From Nepenthes gracilis (taxonomy: Eukaryota; Streptophyta; Magnoliopsida; Caryophyllales; Nepenthaceae): a DNA stretch of 64,000 bases. A model generated the notes under the pieces. The model was not told the origin of the DNA. It searched no databases and was given only the letters and a program-made list of their open reading frames with translations. The translations under genes and the position numbers were made by a program. Numbering within the stretch: the first letter of the stretch is position 1; each line of letters begins with the position of its first letter. The DNA lies in contig BSYO01000005.1 of assembly GCA_033239525.1 (NCBI GenBank), forward strand, positions 1,240,001 through 1,304,000, written 5' to 3'. Below, one piece after another: positions 47,731-60,272 of this stretch.

Positions 47731-47812
47731 ACCTCTTGCATTAGAGGGGTCTGCCCGGGCTGCATAGGAGCAGCCCTCGTGTAGGCAAAAGGAGGCCAGC
47801 AGATCATCTGCT
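47731..47812. other. Three consecutive short hairpins
   Basis: Within 82 bases of GC-richer sequence there are three perfect stems: CCTCT/AGAGG (47732-47736 with 47743-47747), GGGCTGC/GCAGCCC (47757-47763 with 47770-47776, loop ATAGGA) and AGCAGAT/ATCTGCT (47798-47804 with 47806-47812). The surroundings are AT-rich. It does not match a tRNA fold and no tRNA-type A and B boxes are seen. Confidence 0.4.
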
Positions 47813-48432
47813 AAGGCAATAGTCTAGCCACGATGTTGGTCTAATAACAGTGTGAAAGCAAAAGATTTTATGAGTTGGATTTAGATTTAAATATGAATAT
47901 AAGCTTGATTCCCCAAAAATAGGGTGGACTTACCATTAATATAAGATGTTTTCCTTTTCGAGTTTAGAGTACGAATGAGTAAATTGTGTATATGATCGCT
48001 GTGTTCAGATGCTATTTGATTTTATATCATCTTTCAATTCGAATTAACAGAATCAAGATACAATTGGATTTATCAACGAAACATTTGTTTAAGGATTGTG
48101 CGCTATTCAAATAAGAGTTGTTGGATCATACCATACGACAAAAATGATGGGATTTAAAGTAGAGAAATCTGTCACAATGACAAAAAAAAGTGATTGGGGA
48201 GAAAAAGAAGAACCGAAGATCATAAACCCACATTAGTATACACGATTATTAATTATAGCTGTATCGTTATTAGATCTTTAGACATAGAAATCTCTTATAG
48301 CAACATTAATAATGAGCTTAGATAAAAATTTTACCAGCTTTAATAATTTATTTACCTATTTAGAAATTTTTAACTTATTTTATTAAAATAAATCTTGATA
48401 TATTTCTAAATCATTAAAAACCAATCTAAAAC

Positions 48433-48435
<3 letters not shown>

Positions 48436-48467
<32 letters not shown>
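48436..48467. repeat. AT microsatellite
   Basis: Uninterrupted AT dinucleotides. Confidence 0.95.
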
Positions 48468-48469
<2 letters not shown>

Positions 48470-48870
48470 CTTCTACTAAAAGTATAAAGTTAGATTTTCT
48501 AGACGATTTAGCTATATTTTAAAAGTGTAGGGTTAACAAGATCTAAACTAAACATAAAAAAAAGGGCCAATTTATATAAATCGATATATAGCAGTATGCC
48601 ACCAATATGTAATGCATTGAGATATTTTTTCGGTACCGGAAAATATCCATGGTCATGCCATTTTCATTTGAAGTAGAAATGAGATGCTCTCATAGTTGAG
48701 TGGAATGCAGAGTCAGCCAGATGTGTTAGTTGATGGTGAGATACCCAGGCTTGGTCAATAAGGCCATGTTTGGATGCTTAATGAAATCTAATGGGCGGCC
48801 GGAAAGGGTCTTTACCAGAAAAGCAAAGCTAATCAGATCCTTAAAATTTTCAATTAATTATTTTTAAAAA

Positions 48871-50076
48871 AGATGCTACCTGAGTCAGCTAATTTGGCCA
48901 CAGCATCTTTTGACATGGCCTTAGCATGCTCTCTTATTTCTTCGGATTTTGCAATAAAAAAACATAATATGGAGCACAAAGCTCTTGCCATGCTCAAGTT
49001 TTGGGAAGGGATCGGACACATTGAATCTATTATACATAGTTTCACAAGTCTATTCTTACGATTTAAATACATAACTGTCAAATCATAAAGATAATAACTT
49101 TACCATTATACCAAATTTTTTCTTTTCAAAAAGAAATATTTCTTCTATTGAAAGTATTCAACTCTTACTTTCAACTTAAGTGTTCAAGCTGACAGAAGTA
49201 TCTAGCGTTTTGGGTGTTCATGCTTGCTGTAGTATCTATGATTTCGGGAATATAGATCGGAGACTTCCTGAAATAAACAATTCTGAGTCATTAGCTTCCT
49301 ACATAGAGGTCCCCCGAGGTTTTTGAAAGAACAAATCAGTGAGAGAGATTCAAATCAAACGATCACATCGACAAGGCAAACCTAGTATTTACAAGGACGA
49401 GATGGGCCGACTAATCAGTCTGGAGCATGGCATGATTCTGTCTGCAGGGTGTCATCCATGATTTCTCACAGATCAAAACTATCAAACTCCAATTGTTAGC
49501 TATCCAGATATGCTGCATGATCAATCTGAAATAAAGAATCGTGAGCTCTGGTTTCTTAAAGCCGCCTTGCCAAAAGACCTATATGGGAAATGACATTATT
49601 TCTATCCATTTTTCGCATGTAAAACACATGGAAATTGACCTGCAAATGGCCATATTAGAGCTTCTACAGAAAATACAGCTCCAGTAGAGAGAATAAAGGG
49701 ACGAATAGTTGAATTTTATCCCTTTTGATTCCACTATAAAGTGTTCAATAACTCTACTTTTTAGCTTTATCAGATTTTTAAGAAGTTGGTAGCTTTACTA
49801 TTTGGCCTAACTTCCAACCTTAAGAAGCAAGGCCATTCATCTGCTACTTTAGAAAGGAATTGAATTTCTTGAGATAAGACATGGAAATAAATGCTTGGAA
49901 GATTTCACAACTAAGATATATTAACATTAGCAAGCGTAACAGATTCATATGCTTTTACATTCTTTCATGTCTACAAACCAGGCATTGAAATCCACAAAAA
50001 AAAAAAAAAAAACAATCTAACGGCAAAACCATGAGATTTTTAACTAGCAGCTTCATCATGAGCAAACGGCGACCCT
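48871..50076 (-). other. 3' flank of the MYB gene
   Basis: Downstream of the minus-strand MYB stop codon. The bases next to 50076 probably include the 3' UTR. A poly-A run lies at about 49996-50011. The open frames at 48854-49088 on both strands have no recognisable pattern. Confidence 0.4.
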
Positions 50077-51588
50077 TTACCCACAAACCTTGTGAAGATA
50101 TGCTCCATGATGGGAATGGCTATACAAATTCTGCCCCTGCAGTTTAAGTTGAGACAGCTTTAGCAGGTCACTTTGAGCTGAATTAAACACCATGATAGCT
50201 TCACTGTTAGGGCAAGTCCAGTCCAGAAACACTTTGGGTGTGATGCTTGTGGCATTTTGCGGTGATTGTATGACTATAGATTGATCTGGGACAGAATGAA
50301 GTTTATTATCCGATGGAATGGCATCCGTTAGATTAGCCGTGGTGATATCATGGATGCTAGGTCTCCGTTTATCTTTTCCCCCCGACAGCTGCCTTAAGAA
50401 GTACTTCTGAGCATGGCTTGCTACTTGGGTGGGAGACTTCGAGATCACAAAATTCCGAGCTATGCTTCTCCAATCCCCTTTCCCATGCTTTTGCAGACCC
50501 AATAGAAACCTCCTGAAATTTGTCATCAAACATTCTACCTCAAATACAATACGGCTTATACTGCTACTCATATTTCCAGCACTAATACCACAAATTTTAC
50601 TAAAATCCATTGCCAAAAACATACTAACACATGCAACTAGTTTAAAAATACACTTTTTGATTGAGAATTATGTTAGTGCGACATGTTGTAGTGAAAGACA
50701 AGATTTGTTTAAGATAAAACCATACTTTATCGACGTCTTCGACATGGACAGTAGTTTTTCCAGCAATACTTAACAGGCCTTAAGCAGCTAAATTTATGTA
50801 AGTAGGACATGAATCCACGAGTATCAATTGTGATTGGGATTTGCGATCATCTTCAAAAGATAAATCAAGAAAGGGCCCATAATTTGACTTTAGTCTCAAT
50901 TGATAATTGTTCCTGTCTATCTTATGAAAGATGCTTTATGAACATAACACTTACTTCTATTCAAGCTAAAATGTCTCTTATTCAAGTAAATTCTTGGCTT
51001 GAGCGGCCTAACTACATATAAATATATATAACAAATTCCAGTCAAATAGTTGGCCAGAGAATGAAAGCTAAGCACTAAATAGTTTTCTCCAAATATTCAA
51101 GCACGCATATACTAAGCCACAGGGTTGAACAAGCATTATTACGACAATAGGAAAGTAGAATTTTAGGGAATTCTAAAGAAATCAACTATTTGATACCTGT
51201 GCTCATCTTCAGTCCAAGGGACACCCTTTTTCCTCTCGTGCTCAAGAGGCCTGGTTACAGAGGACTTCCTTCTCAAGGTATCAAACCTTCCATTATCAAC
51301 CCACTCCAATTTGAAGGGAGAGGTAAGGTACCCTGGATCAGAAAACAACCCAGCTTCTATATCATTAACATCCTCTTCCAATTCCTTGTACTGTTTGATC
51401 ACATCCCACACCGACTTCCCCGGTATCATAGCCGCGACTTTAAGCCACCGATCTGGCGTGTTGTCATCAAATATTGCAAGGGCACTTTCGAATTGCTTGT
51501 TCTCTTCTTTGGTCCATATGCTGCTCTTGTTCTCTGTAATTAGCCAACTAGAATTCGAAAACAATGAAGCTGGATGAAGTGTTTCCAT
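50077..51588 (-). CDS. DIVARICATA-like two-repeat MYB transcription factor
   Basis: Two exons on the minus strand: 51588-51197 and 50512-50077, joined in phase 2 (CACAG|GTATCA to TTTCAG|GAGG), giving 275 residues. The join produces [20 protein letters not shown], the exact family pattern. First SANT/MYB repeat: about 22-73, [16 protein letters not shown] to [14 protein letters not shown]. Second MYB repeat: about 122-170, ending in SHAQKYF (163-169), the signature of the I-box-binding DIV/MYBS class. The variable C-terminal part is Ser/Asn/Gln-rich. Family members are nuclear DNA-binding proteins; snapdragon DIVARICATA acts in ventral petal identity, others in sugar, ABA or stress responses. 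Which applies here cannot be told. The length is normal for the family and no break is seen. Confidence 0.93.
50513..51196 (-). other. Intron of the DIVARICATA-like gene, 684 bp
   Basis: GT donor at 51196 (minus strand) and AG acceptor at 50513. The position between the DEHR and RFLL codons is the conserved intron site of this family. AT-rich, no other feature. Confidence 0.9.
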
Positions 51589-54000
51589 GCCGTTTCAGCG
51601 GTTTTGAGTTATCCCTTTTTAAGCTTGAGAAATCATGGTCGAAGAGTGTGCGAATTCTGGTTTTGGAAGTGAAAATCCGAGGGCAAATAAATATAGAGGG
51701 CGAACTGTGTGTTCTCTTGGGAAGGGGGGGGGGTGTAATGCACAGAAGAATGACGGTATCAGAATGAAGCAAATTGTATTGAATTTAGAATCAGTCGATG
51801 AGAATCAGAATACCCTTTAACTCAAAGAAGAATCCCAGAAAGAGCCGGCCTTTCAGAATCAAAGTGAACCCCTGAAAAAATTCAAAAAAGCAACCGACTT
51901 TCTTTCGCACAAATCAAACTGAAGGACCTACTCCCACTCGTACAATAAAAGAAGAGAGAAAAGGAGCAATACCCAGATGCAGATGAGAGAACTTTTTCTC
52001 TCCGACCTCTCTCTTTTCTCGGGAAAACCCTAAAAAAGCATGAGAAAACATAAAGAACTGAAGCTAACAACAGGAGTTGCCCAGGCTGCCACAACTGCTA
52101 TCAGAAAGAGGTGTGAAATGCAAACAAAAAGGAAAAAGAGAGTAAAGACAACTGGTACACCGCCAGAGTGAGCAAATTCGCAGACAATCGACAACAAGGG
52201 GTATTGAGAAAGCGGGAAAGGAATATATTTTGACCGTATATCTAAGTCATGGAGGAGGAACGCCCAAAGGTAATCGTAAGGTAGAAGGGGTAGGTGAAGA
52301 GGAACGCCAATAATGAACAGCGAGGCAGGAAGGCTTTGCAATGAAGACAAGCATACGGGACTATAAAGCCGATCTAATCATAAGCTTTATTACTTAGTTA
52401 CAGAGAGAGGAACCGTTGAACAAAAAAGGTGGGTTGAGTGGCTGCTCGTAAGTGGAAGATACTGCAGCAAAAGACAAGGTCCCCTCACATCACCAATAGC
52501 CATGTTGCACCTTGTTGGGTCCCTCAAAAATACGAAAAAAAAAGGGAAGCCCATCATCCCGACACGTAACCAAATACGGAACAGCTGAAAGAATCGAAAG
52601 TCAAGCACAGCAAGGTCTCGCATACGGAAGTCCATCACGGCTTTCTTATTGTCGAAACCCTAACCAAATCGTGACTAGCCAAGTGGACAGCGCGATCCCA
52701 CACCTGTGGGGAAGAATAGATCGCATCGAGCCGAAAAAGCGCACCAAAGGAAATGAGTTTGGTCTACCAAGCGATCACAGGACACCATTGCTTACCTCCT
52801 GCACTCCGTACAACTGCAGTCCTATTGCATTCGATCAGCACTATTTGACATAATCAACATCTCATAATACAAGACATGCAGCATAGTTCTTGACCAAAAT
52901 GATCCACAAGTAACTTACTAGTTAGATTATGATCCTCTTATCATACAAAGAGAATCAAAAATAAAAAAATATTAATAAATATCTTATTTTTTCACTAATA
53001 TAATTGACGATTTAAATTTTAATTCTTATAACACTTGGCTAGCATTTAGAAATGTTTGAAACCTAGTGCCCAATCCTCTTGTATTTATATTCTCTTTTTT
53101 ATAACTTATTTGTTAAAAATTTAATATTAATTTAAATATTAAAAAATAATTTAAAGAATAGTTTTAATTCCTCTAAAATTTTTATTATAATTTATTATGT
53201 ATATAATTTAAATTAATAAAAAAATCACATCCGAAGACATTTAAACTAAATTTAGATTTTAGATAGAAATCAAGGGGCTTTTAATTCTTCTTTTTCCTTT
53301 TTTTTTTAAACCTAAAAAACGAAAAAAAAAAAACCACTGCTCTTCTTATTATAGAAAATTGGCAGATGTTTATGCTCAAGGATTTGTACGTAAGCACGTA
53401 CGTTGTGTGCGTCTCTCTGTTAAATATGTTTAAACAAAGGGGGAAATTTTTTTTCCTACCTCCACTATATATCTATTTTTTATTTTAATTTAAAGATGTA
53501 AATTTTATATTAAATTTAACTTTTTTATGAGAAAAAAAATATATTTTTTCTGACTTTATTTTTTTACAATTATTATTTTAAATTAATTAAAGTAAATTAA
53601 TATAAGTTTAATAAAAAAAATGGTAAATGTATTGTATGATATTCCACTATGTAACAATGCTAGTAATCAATAGAGATACAATAAGTAAAAAGAAATAATA
53701 TGAACAAAACCTTTGAAATTAACCCATCAAAATAAAAAAAAAAAATGATTAATAATTAATTATATTTAAATAAAAAATATCTATACAAAATAAATATATA
53801 AAGAATAAGTAATAGATAAAATAAATAAAATTATTCTAAAAATAATATATTTTAAAATTTATTTTTAATGTAATTAAAAAAAATTACTAATATTAATAAG
53901 ATATATATGTTACAATTATAAAATTAAATTCTCACTGATTATTAAATAACACCTCTAATATATCTTAAAATTAAAACAAATAAAAAAGTTTCATCCTTAT
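51589..54000 (-). other. 5' flank of the DIVARICATA-like gene and AT-rich spacer
   Basis: 51589-52860 has mixed composition and should contain the promoter and leader (minus strand); an unusual G run lies at about 51725-51732. Open frames on both strands here lack any known pattern. From 52860 to 54000 the DNA is very AT-rich with no gene. Confidence 0.45.
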
Positions 54001-55192
54001 CAAGAAAGATAGGTTGACGAAGCCTCCACTAAATGCGTCTCCCCGTCATCAGAATCCCTAACAATATCTCTCTCACCCCGAAGCGCCTCCTTCATTTTTA
54101 TCTTCCGGTACTCCTTGGTCGTCATCTTTTTCTCTCTCTACTCGAACGGTTCTTCTCTAACTTCTGCTCATATCTCATTCTTTAACTATTCTTCACCCTT
54201 TCAATTGACGAGACCCCATTCGCATCGCTTCCAGTATATAAGGATTCCAGTTGTGGAAATCGACGCGTTTCTCTATTCTATCCAAAGTACTCTCTCCACC
54301 TCTCCATTTTTGTTGAGGACTATATTATAATTGCTAAATTTTTACTGCTACATCTGTTATTTTGCCCTGTTGAGATCTGTTTTTGACAATTTTGAGCTAT
54401 GCTAGTTGTTTTGTGGATGATTGTTGCTGATGATTTTGTTCGCTCTTTGCGTGTTTGTTGTTCTTGGTGTAACAATTCATCATCAACACTGTTTTGAATT
54501 TATCTTTCTAACTCTACATTTTATTGTCGTGCTTCTGCTTTTTATTTACGGCATTATATGTGTTTTTATTCTACAAATTCGGTTTCATTCTGATTTCTAT
54601 CATATCATGATTTCTACAATTTTTTCTACAATTTATTCTACAATCTGCTGCATTACCGGCAGAGTTACAGTAGGGTAATGAGTTTTTGCTTTGTGCTGGA
54701 ATCTGCTGCAATTTGCTGAAAATAAACCTATTAGTTGAAGGTTTACTTCTGATTTTGCCGTTGATTTTATGCTGCTAGCCAAACGCAGTTGTTGCTCGGA
54801 TGTGCTGAAAAATAGAAACACAGAACGCACAACAAACTAGAACAATTCAACAGTAAATAGCATCCTATTTACTTCATTCTATTTTCTCGAAGTTTTCTGC
54901 ATTTTACTTGAGGGATGGGAGAAGGCCCTCAACCCATCAGAGGTAGCCATACTACATGGAAAATCTTTATAATGAGATGCTTATATGCCTAGAAAATGAT
55001 TGAGGCTGAAGTGCACCTATAGTTGGCAGAGTTACTAAATTAAAAAGAAGACGATTTCTGTGTTGGATTACTCATCAAGTTAAAGATTGATACACATTCT
55101 GATAGGCAATCTTTATAACCTGTAAGTTTGCAACTATCTTCATTATCACTGTATCTCTTATTCTTCACATGATTTAGTGACCTGTGTAAATT
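54001..55192 (+). other. Leader-like CT-rich region without identified coding part
   Basis: 54060-54310 is CT-rich and resembles a plant 5' leader (CTCTCTCACCCCGAAGCG, TTTTTCTCTCTCTACTCG), followed by T-rich intron-like DNA with CTGCTG motifs (54645-54800). No coding exon was found downstream. It could be the 5' end of a decayed gene or of a transposase gene. Confidence 0.3.
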
Positions 55193-56544
55193 GTTTTAGA
55201 TCCAAATCAAAAATTGCATAATGAGATATCACATATGATGAATAGCAACTGTCATTGCTTTACACCAAGTTACTATTATATAGTTACTTGTCAGTAATTC
55301 AATAATCAATTAGGAATGCAAGTGGTGGAGGCTTGGATTTTTGTGGTGATCCAAACCCGAGTCTTCCAACCAGACCCAGACTGTTACATTAACTTTCAAA
55401 TTATATCACTCATCATCATAAATAAACTTTATATTTAAAATATTAACAATAAATATCCAATCTCTCAAAAATACCGAGAGAAATAGAACATCCAAATACA
55501 TTCAAAACTCTAAGGTATGTAGTCTCAAAAATAAGTATTCAAACTGCTATCTAGGAAAATAACTAGAATCTCTCTAACTCTTAATCATAAAAAATGCTAG
55601 ACTTTGGGATTGGCAAACTTTCAATGACTAAATCACTGGGTGAGAAAGTCCTGTTGAACTTGAATGACTTATACAGAGAGATTAGTTTGCTAAGAGGAAG
55701 GAATATATTGAAGCATTGAGGGTTTTCTTCTCAAGAGGCACAACTTCCGTAAGTCTTTGGGTTCAAAAACATAAGTCCCATATTTATACTGAGCCAAAAA
55801 AAGCGTTCAAAATTATTCGCTACGTTGCCGCCGATCGGATTGACCGCGCAATATGAAGCGATGGACAAGCGAGTTGCCATGTTGTATTTGAAAGATCTAA
55901 ATGGCTAGTCATATCCAAAGCCCCATTCTCGATTTGACCTATCATTTTGGTTGGTTTTTAGAAGTCATTCTCGGGACTTCAAAGGCTGATCGGTTTGTAG
56001 GATTAAGCGGCGGGCGGCTGGAAGGAAGAAGACAAGGCGTGTGCATGCACGCACGAAGACCTTAAAAGTTGGGCTCCAACCACCAAGTTGGGCTCCAACC
56101 ACCAAGTTGGGCTATGGTGAGGGACGTGTGTATATATGCATGTATATACACACTTCATGAAAAGACAAGAGAAGTTTTAGATCCAAAGGAAAAGCATAAT
56201 GAGATAGTAGATAAAGATGAATAGCAACTGTCATTGAGGAGAGAAAGTAAAAGAAAGAGAGTAATTCAATAATCAATTAGAAAAAAACAAGTGTGAGGGC
56301 TTTGTTTTGTTGATCCAAACCCGAGTCTTATTTTCGACTATCACATTAACTTTTTTTTATCATATCATCATAAATTATTTATATTTAAAATATCAACAAT
56401 AAATTTTTTCATTAAATGAAGAGGTTTAGGACATCCAAATACATTCAAAACTCTAAGGTATGTAGTCTCAAAATAAGTATTCAAACTGCTATCTAGGAAA
56501 ATAACTAAAAATCTCCAATTGTTCTAATCATAAAAAAATGCTAG
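55193..56544 (-). mobile_element. Antisense LTR-like segment bounded by a direct duplication
   Basis: The segments 55193-55600 and 56174-56544 are copies about 980 bases apart: both run from GTTTTAGATCCAAA through GATGAATAGCAACTGTCATT, ATCCAAACCCGAGTCTT, ACATCCAAATACATTCAAAA, TATTCAAACTGCTATCTAGG to AAATGCTAG. Between them lies an LTR-like part with a minus-strand TATA box GTATAAATA (about 55782-55790), a leader with CTCTTGAGAAGAAAACC, and an exact 19-bp repeat at 56067-56117. The layout recalls the relic at 15711-16950. Boundaries of the element itself are not fixed. Confidence 0.5.
56067..56117. repeat. Exact 19-bp tandem repeat, about 2.5 copies
   Basis: AGTTGGGCTCCAACCACCA starts at 56067 and 56086, with a partial third copy at 56105. 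Confidence 0.95.
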
Positions 56545-59500
56545 CCGCCCGGATTGTCTCAACGGGTAATTCAATAGCAATTGCATAAACTCTAGCTAAC
56601 ACTACGATGTTATTCTAATATGGAACTAACAAAATACAAGTAAATATAATCAACAATATCAAAATACAATAACGCATCTCGGATGTAATATTAAATATAT
56701 ACAAAACTTATAACATGTAATAAATTAACAACTATATATAACTCAATATCATGTCGTAATCACGGCTCAAGAGTTATTAGAACGACTAAATACTAAGAAT
56801 ATAATTGAAATTTTAACGAATTTGAATATTAACTTCACATGATGTCATTACTATACAGATGATAATAATATTTATGGACCTTATTCTATTATATTGAACC
56901 AAATGTCATGTATTTACTCCTCTAATTGATTAGGCAAGTCCTATAAGATCTCTGACATTTATAGTATTTTTACTATTTCTATAGTCTTTTCGAAGACTGT
57001 ACACATAGCATATTTATACCAGCTTATGATATCTCTCTTTTGTGATATCTTGGATAAAATTTTCCCACACTTTTATTTACCTAGGCATGGAATACTAGGG
57101 AAGTTTGTGCATGCAATACAAGGCAACATAAAGAAGTGATTGCCTAGGCTATAAAGAAATCCATGAATAAATTAAGTATCCCACTACACCTTAAGATTTT
57201 ACTAAATTCTTTTCGGGCTTACTAATATATTAATATTATTTTTAAGGCTATAAAAAAATAAATTATATTTTATTACTAACAAACCGAACTCGCGAATTGT
57301 TAATTCAATTTGAATTGTTTTGACTAATTATTTTAAGATTCAACTGAGAGGATTGATGATGCGTGCTTCATGGGCACACGCTATAGATTGACGGTGAAGT
57401 GTGGCGAGTCTCAAGGAAGGGAAATTTTGTCAGAGGAGCAGAGGGGATAGGGGAAGAACAAGAGCGTAAGAGGGAGGTATTTCACTACTATACCTATAAA
57501 ATTTAGGTAACAATCTAATGATTAAAAGATATAAAAATTATGTAGAAAAAGGAGGTATTGTGAAATATCCCCCCTCCCCCTTCAGTTCTCTGGAACAGGA
57601 ACCCCAATGCTTTCCAAGTCTAGAGCTTCTTCAATTTTTTAAAGATATTGTGATATTTGTTTTCCAATTTAATTTGGTTTTTATGATATCTTGCCAAGTA
57701 AATATGTTCACTCAAATCCCACAATATAATAATCTCCTTAAGCCCTAATTCAGCCGTGACAAAGGCTGAATACTTCATGTTTGGAGCCTCTAAAATTTTA
57801 CAGAGATAATATTGTCTTCAAATGCCATACTTTGCATAATTTAGTTGCCAAAGTTACTCCTAATTGTGTCCTTTAAATTAATCGAATACCCTCACTTATA
57901 GCTAGCATATAATCCATTTAATTAGTAAGTGGTCATTCTGTGCACATAACATGCTACTAACTTATTCTTTCCTGACTCCATCAGCCGAGCCAAGACATCA
58001 CCAATTGTAAATCCTGCTAATATCCAATGAAAAGCTTATATATATATCTTAGACTAACTCGGCCTAATTTTCTGATTAATTGGCCTGCTAAAAAGACGTG
58101 ATGATTCTAAAATATTAGGCCTAGAATATCACCCTAATTTAATCCTTAAATACGGGCTCAAGAGAGTTGATTACACAATATTATAGTCCATTAGGCCCAG
58201 TTTTATATAAATCACTTCTTAAATGGTTCTCATAACAATAAAGTGGTTGTTACCCAAAAATTATGCGTCAAATAAATCTATAATAGTAACACTTGCAATG
58301 TTACATAGGCTCCCATGTATAGAGAACGTTGGATACACTTGGCCTTCATCTTACTTTGCAAAGAGTCTATTTGGTAATATTAAGACTCAAACTGTGTATA
58401 ATTTTTCATGGTAATATTCAGTAGCACTTGATAAGACAGAACCACATGCAATTCTTGTAATACTTTGATAGTCTATTTGGTAGAATAAAATAAAAATTTT
58501 ATTTCTTCTGTATTTTTAGTAAAATTACTATTCTACTATTTGATTGATATTCGGTGGTAGAAATAATAATTATAAAAAAAATTATTATTTATTTTAAATA
58601 AAAAATAAAAAAAACAGCTCCTCCATGTATATATTTTTTACTTTGTTGTTAAGGAATAATTATTCCAATATGTTTTTAATCTATTTATCGTTACCTCAAA
58701 TTAGATCTAATCAAAATTAAATTTGAGTCCAAATATAGACTAAATTTTGATTAAATTTGCTACCACTATGTCAGATTAAGTTCGGTCGAACATGTTCGTA
58801 ATCTAAATAGAGCCAATTTTGATCGGGATGTAGACATTTTTTATTTTTAAATATTTTTTAAATTAAAAGATACATAAAAATAACTAAAAATATAAAATAT
58901 TTTTAAAATAATAATTTATAAATTAAAATATTATCTAAATATATATTTAAATAAAAAAAATCTTTACATAAAAATTATTAATTATACAAATATATAATTT
59001 GTTAAAATAATATTTTAAATTGGCTATTTATTTGAAATAAAAAAAATTAATTATAAAAGAATTTTATAATCTAAGTTGATATTGACTACTTTTATCCATG
59101 ATCGTACTTGGCTAAAAAAATAATATTGCTTAATTTTTTTACCGTGTCCGTTTATATTATTGATATATATTAACTAAATATTATAAAATTTTAGGCAAGT
59201 AAAACCATGCTGATTACATGACTTAATTTTAATTAGCTTTATTCAAAATTTTAGTGTATATTACAATATTATTTTTTAAGTAAGAGTAAAAACATAATTT
59301 TATACAATTTTTTTTTATAATTTTTCTTACTATTACTGTATCAAATGTTAAAAATTAAATTTTAATTTAATTTTACTATTTTAACTGAGAAATTATTATA
59401 TTTTTGGTATGAAAAGGTATTAATTATTAAAAAATAAACTCAATAATAATAATAATAATGATACATAAATAATTAAAATTAAGGTAACCCAAAGTCATAT

Positions 59501-60130
59501 CGGCAACCATACCTAAAAACTATGATAGCATAAATATGACAAATTATAGGGGTTATGGTATTTGACCGAATTAAATTCCAATAGACCTCTAATTATGATA
59601 GTAAATAAACTTATTAAAATCTAAAAATTATTTATAAAGAAAAGTATATAACAAATATCCTAACTATTATAATAGTAACTATACTAAAAATTTATCTTTG
59701 ATTAATATCTAAAAAAATATCCAAAAAAAATCTTGAATCTTTGACAAAAACCCAGTAAACTTTTAAAATTTCTAATAAAAATTATATACATATAACAATA
59801 TTAAAATAGGGATATAAAAAGTAGCATATATAGATAATAAAGTAAGTATCATAAATAAAATTGAATGGTTCACAAAATATATTAAAAATGTGTTTAAAAA
59901 TATTTATCATAAATATTTAATCTAATAGATGTGAGCTAAACAATTTAGAAATCATCTTTCTTTCATTTCTCTCTCTCTCTTATTCATCATCTTCTTTTAC
60001 TTTCTCACTCCTCTTTCTTTTTTTTTTTCAAAGTGATCAAAATTATAATATTTTAAATTTTTATTCAATTTAATTAGATTTATTTATTATTTTAATTTTT
60101 TAAATATAATAAAAAAATTAATTAATTAAT
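56545..60130. other. AT-rich intergenic region
   Basis: No gene supported. 58460-58600 carries a GTCTATTTGGTAGAAT fragment that resembles a DNA-transposon end. 59941-60030 is CT-rich. The open frames at 57518-57748 and 58223-58414 have no recognisable pattern. Confidence 0.4.
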
Positions 60131-60233
60131 TACTATGAAATTTTGGAGGATATTTGGATTTTGTTGGTCCGGCGCCTAAAGTACGCTCGTTCTGTGGTCC
60201 AAGTATTGATTTGAATTTTAGAATAAAAAAGGG

Positions 60234-60272
<39 letters not shown>

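Larger units (their letters stand above)
45915..48870. other. AT-rich intergenic region
   Basis: No supported gene. It includes a poly-A run (about 46708-46727), three small hairpins at 47731-47812 (listed separately), an AT microsatellite (48436-48467), and a GGCCATGTTTGGATGCTTAA fragment near 48761 resembling a DNA-transposon terminus. Confidence 0.45.

Noticed and set aside
47731..47812. tRNA gene or CRISPR-like array
   Set aside because: The hairpins do not form a cloverleaf, there are no A and B boxes, and there are no regular repeats with spacers.
48854..49088. Overlapping frames of 71-75 codons on both strands
   Set aside because: No recognisable family, no splice context and no compositional support; most likely chance.
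51190..51577. Plus-strand frames of 88-117 codons over MYB exon 1
   Set aside because: They are shadows of the minus-strand SANT/MYB coding sequence.
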